A stretch of 32,537 nucleotides of DNA from Fluviicola sp. (GTDB taxonomy: Bacteria > Bacteroidota > Bacteroidia > Flavobacteriales_D > Crocinitomicaceae), in NCBI GenBank assembly GCA_002733985.1, contig NVXP01000006.1:7049-39585 (forward strand), given 5' to 3'. The notes beneath the pieces were generated by a model. The model made no database searches, was not told where the DNA came from, and was given only the letters and a program-made list of their open reading frames with translations. Position 1 is the first letter of the stretch, and the number at the start of each line of letters is the position of its first letter. Below, piece by piece: positions 8,353-16,303 of the stretch. The translations under genes were made by a program, and so were the position numbers.

Positions 8353-8360
8353 TACTTTCG
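8353..8360 (+). promoter_or_regulatory. Candidate -7 element for the 8384 gene
   Basis: TACTTTCG differs from TAnnTTTG at one base and lies 23 bases before the ATG. The nearest upstream TTG (8324-8326) is 26 bases away, longer than usual, so the promoter call is tentative. Confidence 0.35.
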
Positions 8361-8383
8361 AACAACCCTAACACACTACAATT

Positions 8384-8914
8384 ATGGAACAATACTATTC
8401 AAATGACTCCCTCACGGCTTTCACAACTGAAGACGGGATCTACATCGAAGAAAAGAAAAAAGGATCACTTAAAATGCTCCTCGTCATCTTAGGACTTGGA
8501 GTTCTTTTCGTAGTCGGAGCATTTATCATAGCTCTTATCGGAGGAACAATTGGCCGTGGAGTGGCTCCAGCATTTTTCTGGGGAGGAATCTTAATTGCGG
8601 CTGTAGCGCTCATAGCCTTCTTTGTAAAACTTGCTATTCAGTCTGACCCAAAAATTACATTCAACACAGGTAATAATGAACTTTCTGTTCGTGGAAAGGT
8701 GTTTGCATTTTCTGACATTGAAGAAATAGCGCCTCACATGCAACTGATGATGGGACGAACCATGATCGTTGCGTTCATTATGACAGGAGGTAAGAAAAAA
8801 TCGCTTTTCAGCACGTCAATTGTCGTTTCAGACCCAAAGGAAATGGAAGGTTTCATCAGCAACTTGAATGATCTCGTTCAAAATGGAAAAAACAAAACAG
8901 ACGCCGAAGTTTAA
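8384..8914 (+). CDS. Hypothetical membrane protein with two TM segments, 176 aa
   Basis: I do not recognise this as a named family. A short polar N-terminus (residues 1-29) precedes two membrane helices: LKMLLVILGLGVLFVVGAFI at about 30-49, and APAFFWGGILIAAVALIAFF at about 62-81. About 90 mostly beta-strand residues follow (KITFNTGNNELSVRGKVFAF, SDIEEIAPHMQLMMGRTMIV). A soluble domain that resembles a bacterial PH-like fold is a guess from this layout, with both ends of the protein probably cytoplasmic. The gene appears monocistronic. It ends 33 bases from the 3' end of the converging giant adhesin gene, with no strong terminator between them. Confidence 0.75.
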   Translation: MEQYYSNDSLTAFTTEDGIYIEEKKKGSLKMLLVILGLGVLFVVGAFIIALIGGTIGRGVAPAFFWGGILIAAVALIAFFVKLAIQSDPKITFNTGNNELSVRGKVFAFSDIEEIAPHMQLMMGRTMIVAFIMTGGKKKSLFSTSIVVSDPKEMEGFISNLNDLVQNGKNKTDAEV

Positions 8915-8947
8915 CTTCCAACGCCTGTCTCTTATTGCTGGTTAGCT

Positions 8948-11900
8948 TTATTTTAAAATCGACACGTGCCCTACAAATATTTTTGAATCCGAAGAATGTT
9001 TGATTCCTGCTTCAATTTTCCACGTGAACACTCCGTCCTGAACATTTTCATTCAGTTGTGAATAGTCTCCCTCCCATCCAACTTCCATATCATGCGACTC
9101 AAAAACCAATTCGCCCCATCGGTTGAAGATATAGAGTGTATAGTCATTTTCATCAAAGCCGTCTAAAACAGGTTTGAAGGTTTCATTTACCCCGTTTCCA
9201 TCTGGAGTAAAAGTGTTTGGAACGTAAATCGTGTAATCTTGTGTCACGTACACATATTTCACACGGTCGTCCATGCATCCTTCTTCTGAAAATGCAATGA
9301 GTATTATTTCGTAAGACCCAGGTTCCGAAGTTGGAAATTCGTGGTAAGGCTCAAAAGCATTACTAATACCAGAACCATCTCCAAAATTCCATTCATAGGC
9401 CACAGCTCCAGAGCTTAAATTATCGAATCCGGTCCCAGACATAACGGTTGTCAAGGTCATGTCGAGAATATTGAAATCAGCAATTGGTGGTTCAAATACT
9501 GTTACTTCTGCATTTGCTGTAGATGAACATCCGAAAATATTCGTGCCAGTCACTGTATAAGTTGCGGTTTGAGTTGGGAAAAATTCCTCACTATCAATTA
9601 CACCACCTGACCAAGAATATGATACTGCTCCTTGACCAGATAAAATCACTCCTTCTCCAGGACAAGCTTCCTGATCTTCTGCACTCACAATTGGATTCAA
9701 ATTTACGAGAACCATCATTTGATCAGAAGCAGAACAACCTGTAGAAAATGAATCAAAGACAGTATAAACTCCTGTTCCAATTACTTGATTGAATGGTACA
9801 TTATTAATTACACCACTGTCCCAACTAAGATTTGGCGTCCCGTTAGCGAAAAGTGTAATTGGCGTTCCATCACAAACAGTTTGATCTGGACCTGCATCCA
9901 CAACCGGAAGAGGATTCACTGTTACATTAACTTGATCCGAGTTTGAACAAGCATTTCCACCTGTTCCTATCACTGTATACATTACGGTGCCAACTGCTTG
10001 AACAAAGCTAATTCCATTCGTTACTCCATTGTCCCAAACATAACTTGTTGCTCCAGAACCATTCAAGGTAACTGAAACCCCTTCACAAACCGTTTGATCT
10101 GCACCAGCATTAACTAAAGGAAGTGGATTCACCGTTACATCAACTTGATCCGTATTGGAACAGCCATTTGCATCGGTTCCGACTACCGAATAAGTCGTTG
10201 TTCCAACTGCAGGAACAAAGCTAATCCCATCAATCACACCATTATCCCAAATGTAACCTGTTGCACCAGACCCATTCAAAGTAACTGAAACCCCTTCACA
10301 AACCGTTTGATCTGCACCAGCACTAACTACTGGAAGTGGATTCACTGTTACATCAACTTGATCCGTATTCGAACATCCATTTGCATCAGTCCCGATCACA
10401 GAATAAGTAACCGTTCCAACTACAGGAATAAAACTAATTCCATCAATAACGGCATTGTCCCAAGCATAGCTCGTTGCGCCAGAACCATTCAAAGTAACTG
10501 AAACGCCGTCACAAACTGTTTGATCTGCTCCAGCAACAACTACAGGAAGTGGATTAACCGTTACATCAACTTGATCCGTATTTGAACATCCATTTCCGTC
10601 CGTTCCGATTACTGTGTACGTCACTGTACCAACTGCTTGAACAAAGCTAATTGCATCCGTTACTCCATTGTCCCAAGCATAGCTTGTCGCGCCAGAACCA
10701 TTCAAGGTAACTGAAACGCCATCACAAACCGTTTGATTCGGTCCAGCAACAACTACTGGAAGTGGATTAACTGTTACATCAACTTGATCTGTATTTGAAC
10801 ATCCATTTGCATCGGTTCCGACCACGGAATAAGTCGTCGTTCCAACTGCAGGAATAAATGAAACTCCATCGGTTATTCCGTTGTCCCATACGTAGCTTGT
10901 CGCGCCAGAACCACTTAAGGTAACTGAAACGCCATCACAAACCGTTTGATCTGCTCCAGCAACAACGACTGGAAGTGGATTAACGGTAACATCAGCTTGA
11001 TCCGTATTGGAACAGCCATTTGCGTCAGTTCCGATCACTGAATAAGTAATGGTTCCTACTGCAGGAATAAAACTAACGCCATCAATAACGCCATTGTCCC
11101 AAGCATAGCTTGTTGCACCAGAACCATTCAGGGTAACTGAAACGCCTTCACAAACTGTTTGATCTGCTCCAGCAACAACTACTGGAAGTGGGTTAACCGT
11201 TACATCAACTTGATCTGTATTGGAACATCCATTTCCGTCCGTTCCGATTACTGAATACGTCATGGTTCCTACCGCTTGAACAAAACTAATTCCATCCGTT
11301 ACTCCATTGTCCCAGACATAACTTATCCCTCCAGAACCATTCAAGGTAACTGAAACGCCATCACAAACCGTTTGATCTGCTCCAGCAACAATTACAGGAA
11401 GTGGATTAACCGTTACATCAACTTGATCTGTATTAGAACAGCCATTTGCATCGGTTCCGATTACAGAATAAGTCGTTGTTCCAACTGCAGGGATAAAGCT
11501 AATTCCATCCATCACTCCATTGCTCCAAACATAACTTATCCCACCAGAACCACTCAAGGTAACTGAAACGCCATCACAAACCGCTTGATCTGTTCCAGCG
11601 TCAATTACTGGAAGAGGATTAACCGTAACCTCAACTTGATCAGTATTGGTACATCCATTTGCATCAGTCCCAACCACAGAATACGTAATCGTTCCAACTA
11701 CTTGAATAAATGAAACGCCATCAATAACGCCATTGTCCCAAACATAACTTGTCGCGCCAGAACCATTCAAGGTAACTGAAGCGCCATCACAAACCGCTTG
11801 ATCTGCTCCAGCACTAACAACAGGAAGTGGATCAACCGTTACATCTACTTGATCCGTATTGGAACAGCCATTTCCGTCTGTTCCGATTACTGAGTATGTC

Positions 11901-13510
11901 ACTGTGCCAACTGCAGAAATAAAGCTAATTCCATCGGTTACTCCATTGTCCCAAACATAACTTGTCGCGCCAGAACCATTCAATGTAACAGGAACACCAT
12001 CACAAACCGTTTGATCTATTCCGGCAACAACTAACGGAAGTGCATTAACCGTTACTGGGATCGAAATTGAATCAACACAGCCATCGGCGGATTGCACCCA
12101 TAATTCGACATTGAACACCCCAGCTGTCGCAAAGGTATGATCTGGAATTTGGTAGCTTCCAATAGTTTGAGGCACTGCTCCAATTGGTCCGTTCCCTTCA
12201 GGTGTAATAATTCCATCTCCAAAATCCCATCGATAGTTTACGATTGCTCCTGGCGCTGGAATAGTAGATAGGTCGGTAAACACGATCGACTCACCCGCAC
12301 AAATTTCAGTAATGCTACTAAAGTCAGCCGTTGGTGTAGGATATTCCGCGATTGTAATATCGAGCACGATGGAACATGCGCCACCTTGCGAAGGAGTGAG
12401 TGTACAACTATATGTTCCTCCTGTCGTTACTGTAGTCGACTGAGTTGTTGCTCCATTGCTCCAAAGATAATTCGCAGCACCTGGGGGAGCTGTCAATATT
12501 GTTGATTCTCCCGTACAGATCGTGTTTTGTGAAGCAATAAGTTGAGACATCCCACATGAGGCATCCACATATGCATAGCCATAATGACCAGATAGAGAAC
12601 AATCTCCACTCGTAAATTCAATTGTCACATTCTGACCAATATATGCAGTTAGATTTGCGAAAACTGTTTGCCAATCTTGATAAAGAACAGTTTCTCCACC
12701 TGATATTATTGTTTGAAAATTTGGCGCATTTGCCGCATCCGCAATAACAGAATAATCTCCACATGGCGCACTATTTCCGAATTCATCAAATACTCGAACG
12801 ACAAAATAAGGAAGTTGATTCAATGCATGCCCAGCTGGTGATTCGAAGACAACCGCATAGCTATAGGTAAACATGTAATTAGTGGCATCCACAAGAAAGG
12901 TTTGTTTCATTCGTGCAGCACGAGCTCCAGTACCGGTACCGTTTCCTAATCGGACTGAAAAATTCCCATTCAAAGGATTAACGCGTGGCACTCCAGTAAT
13001 TGGATCAACTCCTCCTCCAAAAATTTGGTGGTATGCCCCAGGTCCGACAGGAAACTCTGCCACGAAACTATAAGGTGCTGAGCCATCAACATTTCCACGA
13101 GTCAAATCCCAACCAGATAAATCACCAGTTTCAAAATCCATATTCACACACGGTCCATCTAGTAGTTTTGGTGATCCTAAAAATGGTTCATCCGGTAAAT
13201 TTTTCAGAGTGGTTTGCGTAGATAGAAGCAATGCTCCATATTCACTTTCAAGATCTGTAAGGGATAAAGAATCTCCTTGAGTCAGTCGTTCTTTGACCGA
13301 TAGAAAGAACGAATCATAGGTTTCGTTTATTTCATCAATTCGATTTAAGTGGATGTAATCGTCAGGCTGTATTCCGAGATCTATTTCGAATGTTCGCAGG
13401 TTATGATTCGAAAAAAAAGTTTCAAGCTGTTGGTGAATTTCTTGTGCATTGCAAATATTCGGCAAGAGGAGTAGCATGAATATCACCCGATTCAATTTGT
13501 TAGTTTTCAT
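8948..13510 (-). CDS. Giant secreted Ig-like/PKD repeat protein with CHU_C (T9SS) C-terminal domain
   Basis: The ATG at 13510 gives a signal peptide (NRVIFMLLLLPNICNAQ) and 1520 residues; the open frame runs upstream to 13537. After an N-terminal helical segment, residues about 120-330 form a jelly-roll-like region (MDFETGDLSGWDL and AYVDASCG). Next come an Ig-like domain (SQNTICTGESTILTAPPGAA), a PKD domain (YRWDFGDG), and then 12 Ig-like repeats (about 491-1338). Ten of these are near-identical 71-residue units, each with an AGADQTVC and a GTDANGCSNTDQ motif. A second PKD domain (YEWNFGDGSG) and the C-terminal domain follow, beginning YVPNTFTPDGNGVNETFKP with FNRWGELVFES. That last domain is the gliding-associated, type B T9SS sorting domain. 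It is most likely a surface adhesin or fibre. It is monocistronic. Confidence 0.92.
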   Translation of the reverse strand: MKTNKLNRVIFMLLLLPNICNAQEIHQQLETFFSNHNLRTFEIDLGIQPDDYIHLNRIDEINETYDSFFLSVKERLTQGDSLSLTDLESEYGALLLSTQTTLKNLPDEPFLGSPKLLDGPCVNMDFETGDLSGWDLTRGNVDGSAPYSFVAEFPVGPGAYHQIFGGGVDPITGVPRVNPLNGNFSVRLGNGTGTGARAARMKQTFLVDATNYMFTYSYAVVFESPAGHALNQLPYFVVRVFDEFGNSAPCGDYSVIADAANAPNFQTIISGGETVLYQDWQTVFANLTAYIGQNVTIEFTSGDCSLSGHYGYAYVDASCGMSQLIASQNTICTGESTILTAPPGAANYLWSNGATTQSTTVTTGGTYSCTLTPSQGGACSIVLDITIAEYPTPTADFSSITEICAGESIVFTDLSTIPAPGAIVNYRWDFGDGIITPEGNGPIGAVPQTIGSYQIPDHTFATAGVFNVELWVQSADGCVDSISIPVTVNALPLVVAGIDQTVCDGVPVTLNGSGATSYVWDNGVTDGISFISAVGTVTYSVIGTDGNGCSNTDQVDVTVDPLPVVSAGADQAVCDGASVTLNGSGATSYVWDNGVIDGVSFIQVVGTITYSVVGTDANGCTNTDQVEVTVNPLPVIDAGTDQAVCDGVSVTLSGSGGISYVWSNGVMDGISFIPAVGTTTYSVIGTDANGCSNTDQVDVTVNPLPVIVAGADQTVCDGVSVTLNGSGGISYVWDNGVTDGISFVQAVGTMTYSVIGTDGNGCSNTDQVDVTVNPLPVVVAGADQTVCEGVSVTLNGSGATSYAWDNGVIDGVSFIPAVGTITYSVIGTDANGCSNTDQADVTVNPLPVVVAGADQTVCDGVSVTLSGSGATSYVWDNGITDGVSFIPAVGTTTYSVVGTDANGCSNTDQVDVTVNPLPVVVAGPNQTVCDGVSVTLNGSGATSYAWDNGVTDAISFVQAVGTVTYTVIGTDGNGCSNTDQVDVTVNPLPVVVAGADQTVCDGVSVTLNGSGATSYAWDNAVIDGISFIPVVGTVTYSVIGTDANGCSNTDQVDVTVNPLPVVSAGADQTVCEGVSVTLNGSGATGYIWDNGVIDGISFVPAVGTTTYSVVGTDANGCSNTDQVDVTVNPLPLVNAGADQTVCEGVSVTLNGSGATSYVWDNGVTNGISFVQAVGTVMYTVIGTGGNACSNSDQVNVTVNPLPVVDAGPDQTVCDGTPITLFANGTPNLSWDSGVINNVPFNQVIGTGVYTVFDSFSTGCSASDQMMVLVNLNPIVSAEDQEACPGEGVILSGQGAVSYSWSGGVIDSEEFFPTQTATYTVTGTNIFGCSSTANAEVTVFEPPIADFNILDMTLTTVMSGTGFDNLSSGAVAYEWNFGDGSGISNAFEPYHEFPTSEPGSYEIILIAFSEEGCMDDRVKYVYVTQDYTIYVPNTFTPDGNGVNETFKPVLDGFDENDYTLYIFNRWGELVFESHDMEVGWEGDYSQLNENVQDGVFTWKIEAGIKHSSDSKIFVGHVSILK
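9911..12040 (-). repeat. Ten tandem 213-bp repeats encoding Ig-like domains
   Basis: Ten in-frame units of 71 codons lie head to tail without gaps, running from 12040 (unit 1) down to 9911 (unit 10). Two degenerate units follow, down to about 9490. Units 1, 4, 7 and 10 share the GNG/GNA variant before the conserved cysteine. Units 3, 6 and 9 share GTTTYS. Units 2, 5 and 8 share VIDG with GTITYS or GTVTYS. The array therefore looks like a three-unit block of about 639 bp that was itself duplicated. Confidence 0.92.
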
Positions 13511-13833
13511 AACGTTATGATTTAAGGGGTACACCAATAAAACGCACCAACCTTTGCTAGGTTGCTATGCATGCACAACTGTTCCTAGCTATGAAACTTG
13601 CCCATTCAGCTAATATTTTACACGTTTTGTCTTTGAAATTATTTCATTCATCTATAAAACGGGAGAATTATAGCGATTAAACCATTGAACATAGAGCACT
13701 TACCAGTGAACATACTAAAGGTACAGGTGAGTATTCTTGCTTAGAATACGATGGTTTTTCTAGAAATTTGACAAATAACCTTGAAATGCAAGAAAACCGT
13801 ATGATCTACACATAATTGCATGTAAATTTGGGC
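13511..13833. other. Divergent intergenic region between the adhesin gene and pabB
   Basis: No gene is supported in these 323 bases. There is a small hairpin at 13556-13589 (GCTAG with CTAGC around a TGCATGCA palindrome) upstream of the adhesin gene. A 7-bp inverted repeat lies at 13731-13749 (GTATTCT/AGAATAC). A near-consensus minus-strand -7 element, TACCTTTA, is at 13723-13716. The perfect plus-strand element TAAATTTG at 13823 serves pabB. The adhesin promoter is not certain. Confidence 0.5.
13823..13830 (+). promoter_or_regulatory. -7 element TAAATTTG immediately before pabB
   Basis: This is an exact TAnnTTTG match ending 3 bases before the ATG at 13834, so transcription would start at or next to the start codon. 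No TTG is found at the usual -33 distance. Confidence 0.5.
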
Positions 13834-15036
13834 ATGTATAAATTCCCCGTAGCTTATTTCAACAGTAATAATGGAATGGGTCGACTTGCGTTCGGCGATG
13901 GTCCAATGATTAAACTTTCTGGAGACAATCCGCTTGAACAATTACAGAACTTTATTGATGAGCATGAAGGAAAACACTTATTGGTTAATTTAAGTTACGA
14001 TCTAAAAAATAACATCGAGGATTTAACTTCAACAAATCCAAACTACCTGAATTTTCCATTAGGTTATGCATGGGTTCCGAAGTATATGGTTGATTTAGAC
14101 AATGAAAACCTTGACTTCGTACAAGGTCAGAAAGATTCTGAATCACTCAATTTTTTGGATCATTTCATGCAGGAGGAAATTGATGAAAACTATAAAGAAT
14201 TTCCGCATAAGTTGACACCGAGAATTACAAAAGAAGCATATTTAGAGGATGTTCGCTCGCTCCAAGACTCAATTCAACAAGGCGATATTTACGAAATAAA
14301 TTACTGTCAAGAGTTTTTTGCAGAAGATGTTGAGATTCCTCATCAACTAGATGCATATTTCAAATTGAATCATCTGACTCGAGCACCTTACTCATCATTC
14401 TTTTTCATTGATCATTTCACTCTATTTTGTGGAAGCCCTGAGCGCTATCTATATAAAAAGGATAATCACCTCATCTCAGAACCTATTAAAGGAACGAAGA
14501 AGCGTGGAAAGACAATAGAAGAAGACGATATATTGAAAGAATTATTACTCAACGATCCAAAAGAACGGGCTGAGAACGTAATGATTGTCGATATTGTTAG
14601 AAATGATCTTTCTCGAATTGCACTTCCGAACACTGTTAAAGTTGAAGAGTTATTTGGAATCTACACCTTCGAAACAGTCCATCAAATGGTTTCACGAATT
14701 GGATGTGATATTGCACCAGAAACTTCGTTTACAGATATTTTACGAGCAACATTTCCAATGGGATCGATGACGGGTGCACCGAAAATCAGCGCGATGAAAT
14801 TGATTGAAGAGCGAGAATGTTTTCAACGTGGAATTTATTCAGGCTCCATCGGATATATTCGTCCAAATGGTGATTTTGATTTCAATGTGGTCATTCGCAC
14901 CTTGGTGTACAATCACGATACAAAATATCTTTCGTGTGCAGTTGGTGGAGCGATTACAATCAAATCTGATCCCGAGCTAGAATACGAAGAATGCAACGTA
15001 AAAGTGAAAGGCATTTTAGATGGAATGAATGCTTAA
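13834..15036 (+). CDS. pabB: Aminodeoxychorismate synthase component I (chorismate-binding enzyme)
   Basis: The protein belongs to the chorismate-utilising fold. It combines chorismate with ammonia from a glutaminase partner to make 4-amino-4-deoxychorismate for folate synthesis. The motif PIKGTKKRG carries the lysine (K219) typical of PabB; anthranilate synthases usually have PIAGT there. Other active-site blocks follow: DPKERAENVMIVDIVRNDLS, FPMGSMTGAPKISAMKLIEE, YSGSIGYIRPNGDFDFNVVI and CAVGGAITIKSDPELEYEE. I choose the ATG at 13834 (400 residues) because a perfect promoter element ends 3 bases upstream; an in-frame ATG at 13816 would add six residues. tilS overlaps the 3' end by 8 bases. 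No glutaminase (pabA) or lyase (pabC) gene is adjacent. A dual role in tryptophan synthesis is unlikely but not excluded. Confidence 0.88.
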   Translation: MYKFPVAYFNSNNGMGRLAFGDGPMIKLSGDNPLEQLQNFIDEHEGKHLLVNLSYDLKNNIEDLTSTNPNYLNFPLGYAWVPKYMVDLDNENLDFVQGQKDSESLNFLDHFMQEEIDENYKEFPHKLTPRITKEAYLEDVRSLQDSIQQGDIYEINYCQEFFAEDVEIPHQLDAYFKLNHLTRAPYSSFFFIDHFTLFCGSPERYLYKKDNHLISEPIKGTKKRGKTIEEDDILKELLLNDPKERAENVMIVDIVRNDLSRIALPNTVKVEELFGIYTFETVHQMVSRIGCDIAPETSFTDILRATFPMGSMTGAPKISAMKLIEERECFQRGIYSGSIGYIRPNGDFDFNVVIRTLVYNHDTKYLSCAVGGAITIKSDPELEYEECNVKVKGILDGMNA

Positions 15037-16303
15037 TGTCTCCGAAAACACCCGATCTTTTTGGCAAGATTTAAGGAGTAAGAAAATTTATCTCGCCTGC
15101 AGTGGCGGGGTCGATTCGATGGTTCTCATGCACATTTTGATCGCTTTGAAAGTTGATTTGAACGTAATTCATGTGAATTATCAATTGCGCGGGGAGGCTT
15201 CAATTCAAGATGCTGAACTTGTTCAATCCGTTTGTCATCACTATAAAATTCCTTGCGAAATTCTAAGAGCTGATCTGAAAAAAAAGCTCGAAAACGGTGG
15301 GAATTTACAAGACGAAGCGCGAAAGGTTCGGTACAATTGGTTCCAGAAAATTTTAGCCAACGATCCAAATAATAGAATTGCCTTGGCTCACCATGAAGAC
15401 GATCAAACGGAAACGTTCTTCATGAATTTGGCACGGAAATCTGGAATTATGGGTCTGGCTTGCATGAAATATGAGCACAACGGTATTGTCCGTCCCCTAC
15501 TCGATTTTTCGAAGGCTGAGATTCTAAAATACGCCACAACACATTCTGTTCAGTGGAGAGAAGATCGATCCAACGAAAGCAATGCCTATACTCGAAACCG
15601 TCTACGCAATGAGTTTATTCCATTCCTAAAGAATGAATTTCCAACTTTAAACTCATCCATTTCACTACTAATTACACGTTTTCAGGCAACTCAAACTGGA
15701 TTAGAACAACATGTTATCCCAATCGTTGACTCCATTCGAGCGTCAAACTCATTACCGATTGAAATATTTGAAAAATTATCTGAATGGGAACGCGTTGAAC
15801 TTCTTCGTCAACTGGATATTACGGCAAGCTATGCAAGTCGAATTCTAGAATTGAGCGAACGAGGAAAGCAAGTTCACCTGAATAATTCTGATTTCTCGTC
15901 AATTGTTCGCGATGAAAATCAATATACGTTCCTTAAAACAGCTACTAACTCGCACCAATTAGTATTGGAAGAAGTTGATACTCTTCCGGAAGAGTTCAGC
16001 AAGGACGTAGCGTATTTCGATGTTTCAAAAATCCAAGGCAAGCTGCAAGTCCGCAACTGGGAAATAGGTGATCGAATCTCCCCCCTTGGAATGAAGGGTA
16101 GCCAATTGATTTCGGATGTTATCAAAGACGCGAAAATCACAGCTGACGCAAAACAAAACCAATTAGTTGTTCACGACGACGCGCGTATTCTTTGGTGTGT
16201 AGGATTGAAAATCAGTAGAAACGCACTTCCGAATGATCAAACAGAAAATATTCTTCGTTGTTCTATTATCGTTTTAGAAGCGGAAGAATCGGAACGCCCG
16301 TAA
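15029..16303 (+). CDS. tilS: tRNA(Ile)-lysidine synthetase TilS
   Basis: The enzyme uses ATP to attach lysine to C34 of tRNA-Ile(CAU), so that the tRNA reads AUA and is charged with isoleucine. The N-type PP-loop ATP-binding motif SGGVDS is at residues 25-30. The family blocks VNYQLRGEAS, LAHHEDDQTETFFMNLARKS, GIVRPLLDFSKAEI and REDRSNESNAYTRNRLRNEF follow in order. The C-terminal region (RNWEIGDRISPLGMKGSQLISDVIKDAKI) matches the TilS substrate-binding domain. The 424-residue length is normal. The ATG overlaps the end of pabB by 8 bases, which suggests coupled translation. The last 38 bases run into the 3' end of the opposite-strand phosphatase gene. Confidence 0.95.
   Translation: MLNVSENTRSFWQDLRSKKIYLACSGGVDSMVLMHILIALKVDLNVIHVNYQLRGEASIQDAELVQSVCHHYKIPCEILRADLKKKLENGGNLQDEARKVRYNWFQKILANDPNNRIALAHHEDDQTETFFMNLARKSGIMGLACMKYEHNGIVRPLLDFSKAEILKYATTHSVQWREDRSNESNAYTRNRLRNEFIPFLKNEFPTLNSSISLLITRFQATQTGLEQHVIPIVDSIRASNSLPIEIFEKLSEWERVELLRQLDITASYASRILELSERGKQVHLNNSDFSSIVRDENQYTFLKTATNSHQLVLEEVDTLPEEFSKDVAYFDVSKIQGKLQVRNWEIGDRISPLGMKGSQLISDVIKDAKITADAKQNQLVVHDDARILWCVGLKISRNALPNDQTENILRCSIIVLEAEESERP

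Noticed and set aside
10307-11566. Open frames on the plus strand inside the repeat array
   Set aside because: They recur at the repeat period with low-complexity products and are antisense shadows of the adhesin gene.
9911-12040. Regular repeats that could suggest a CRISPR array or a minisatellite
   Set aside because: The period is 213 bp, whole units are conserved with no unique spacers, and the units are in frame within a single coding sequence.
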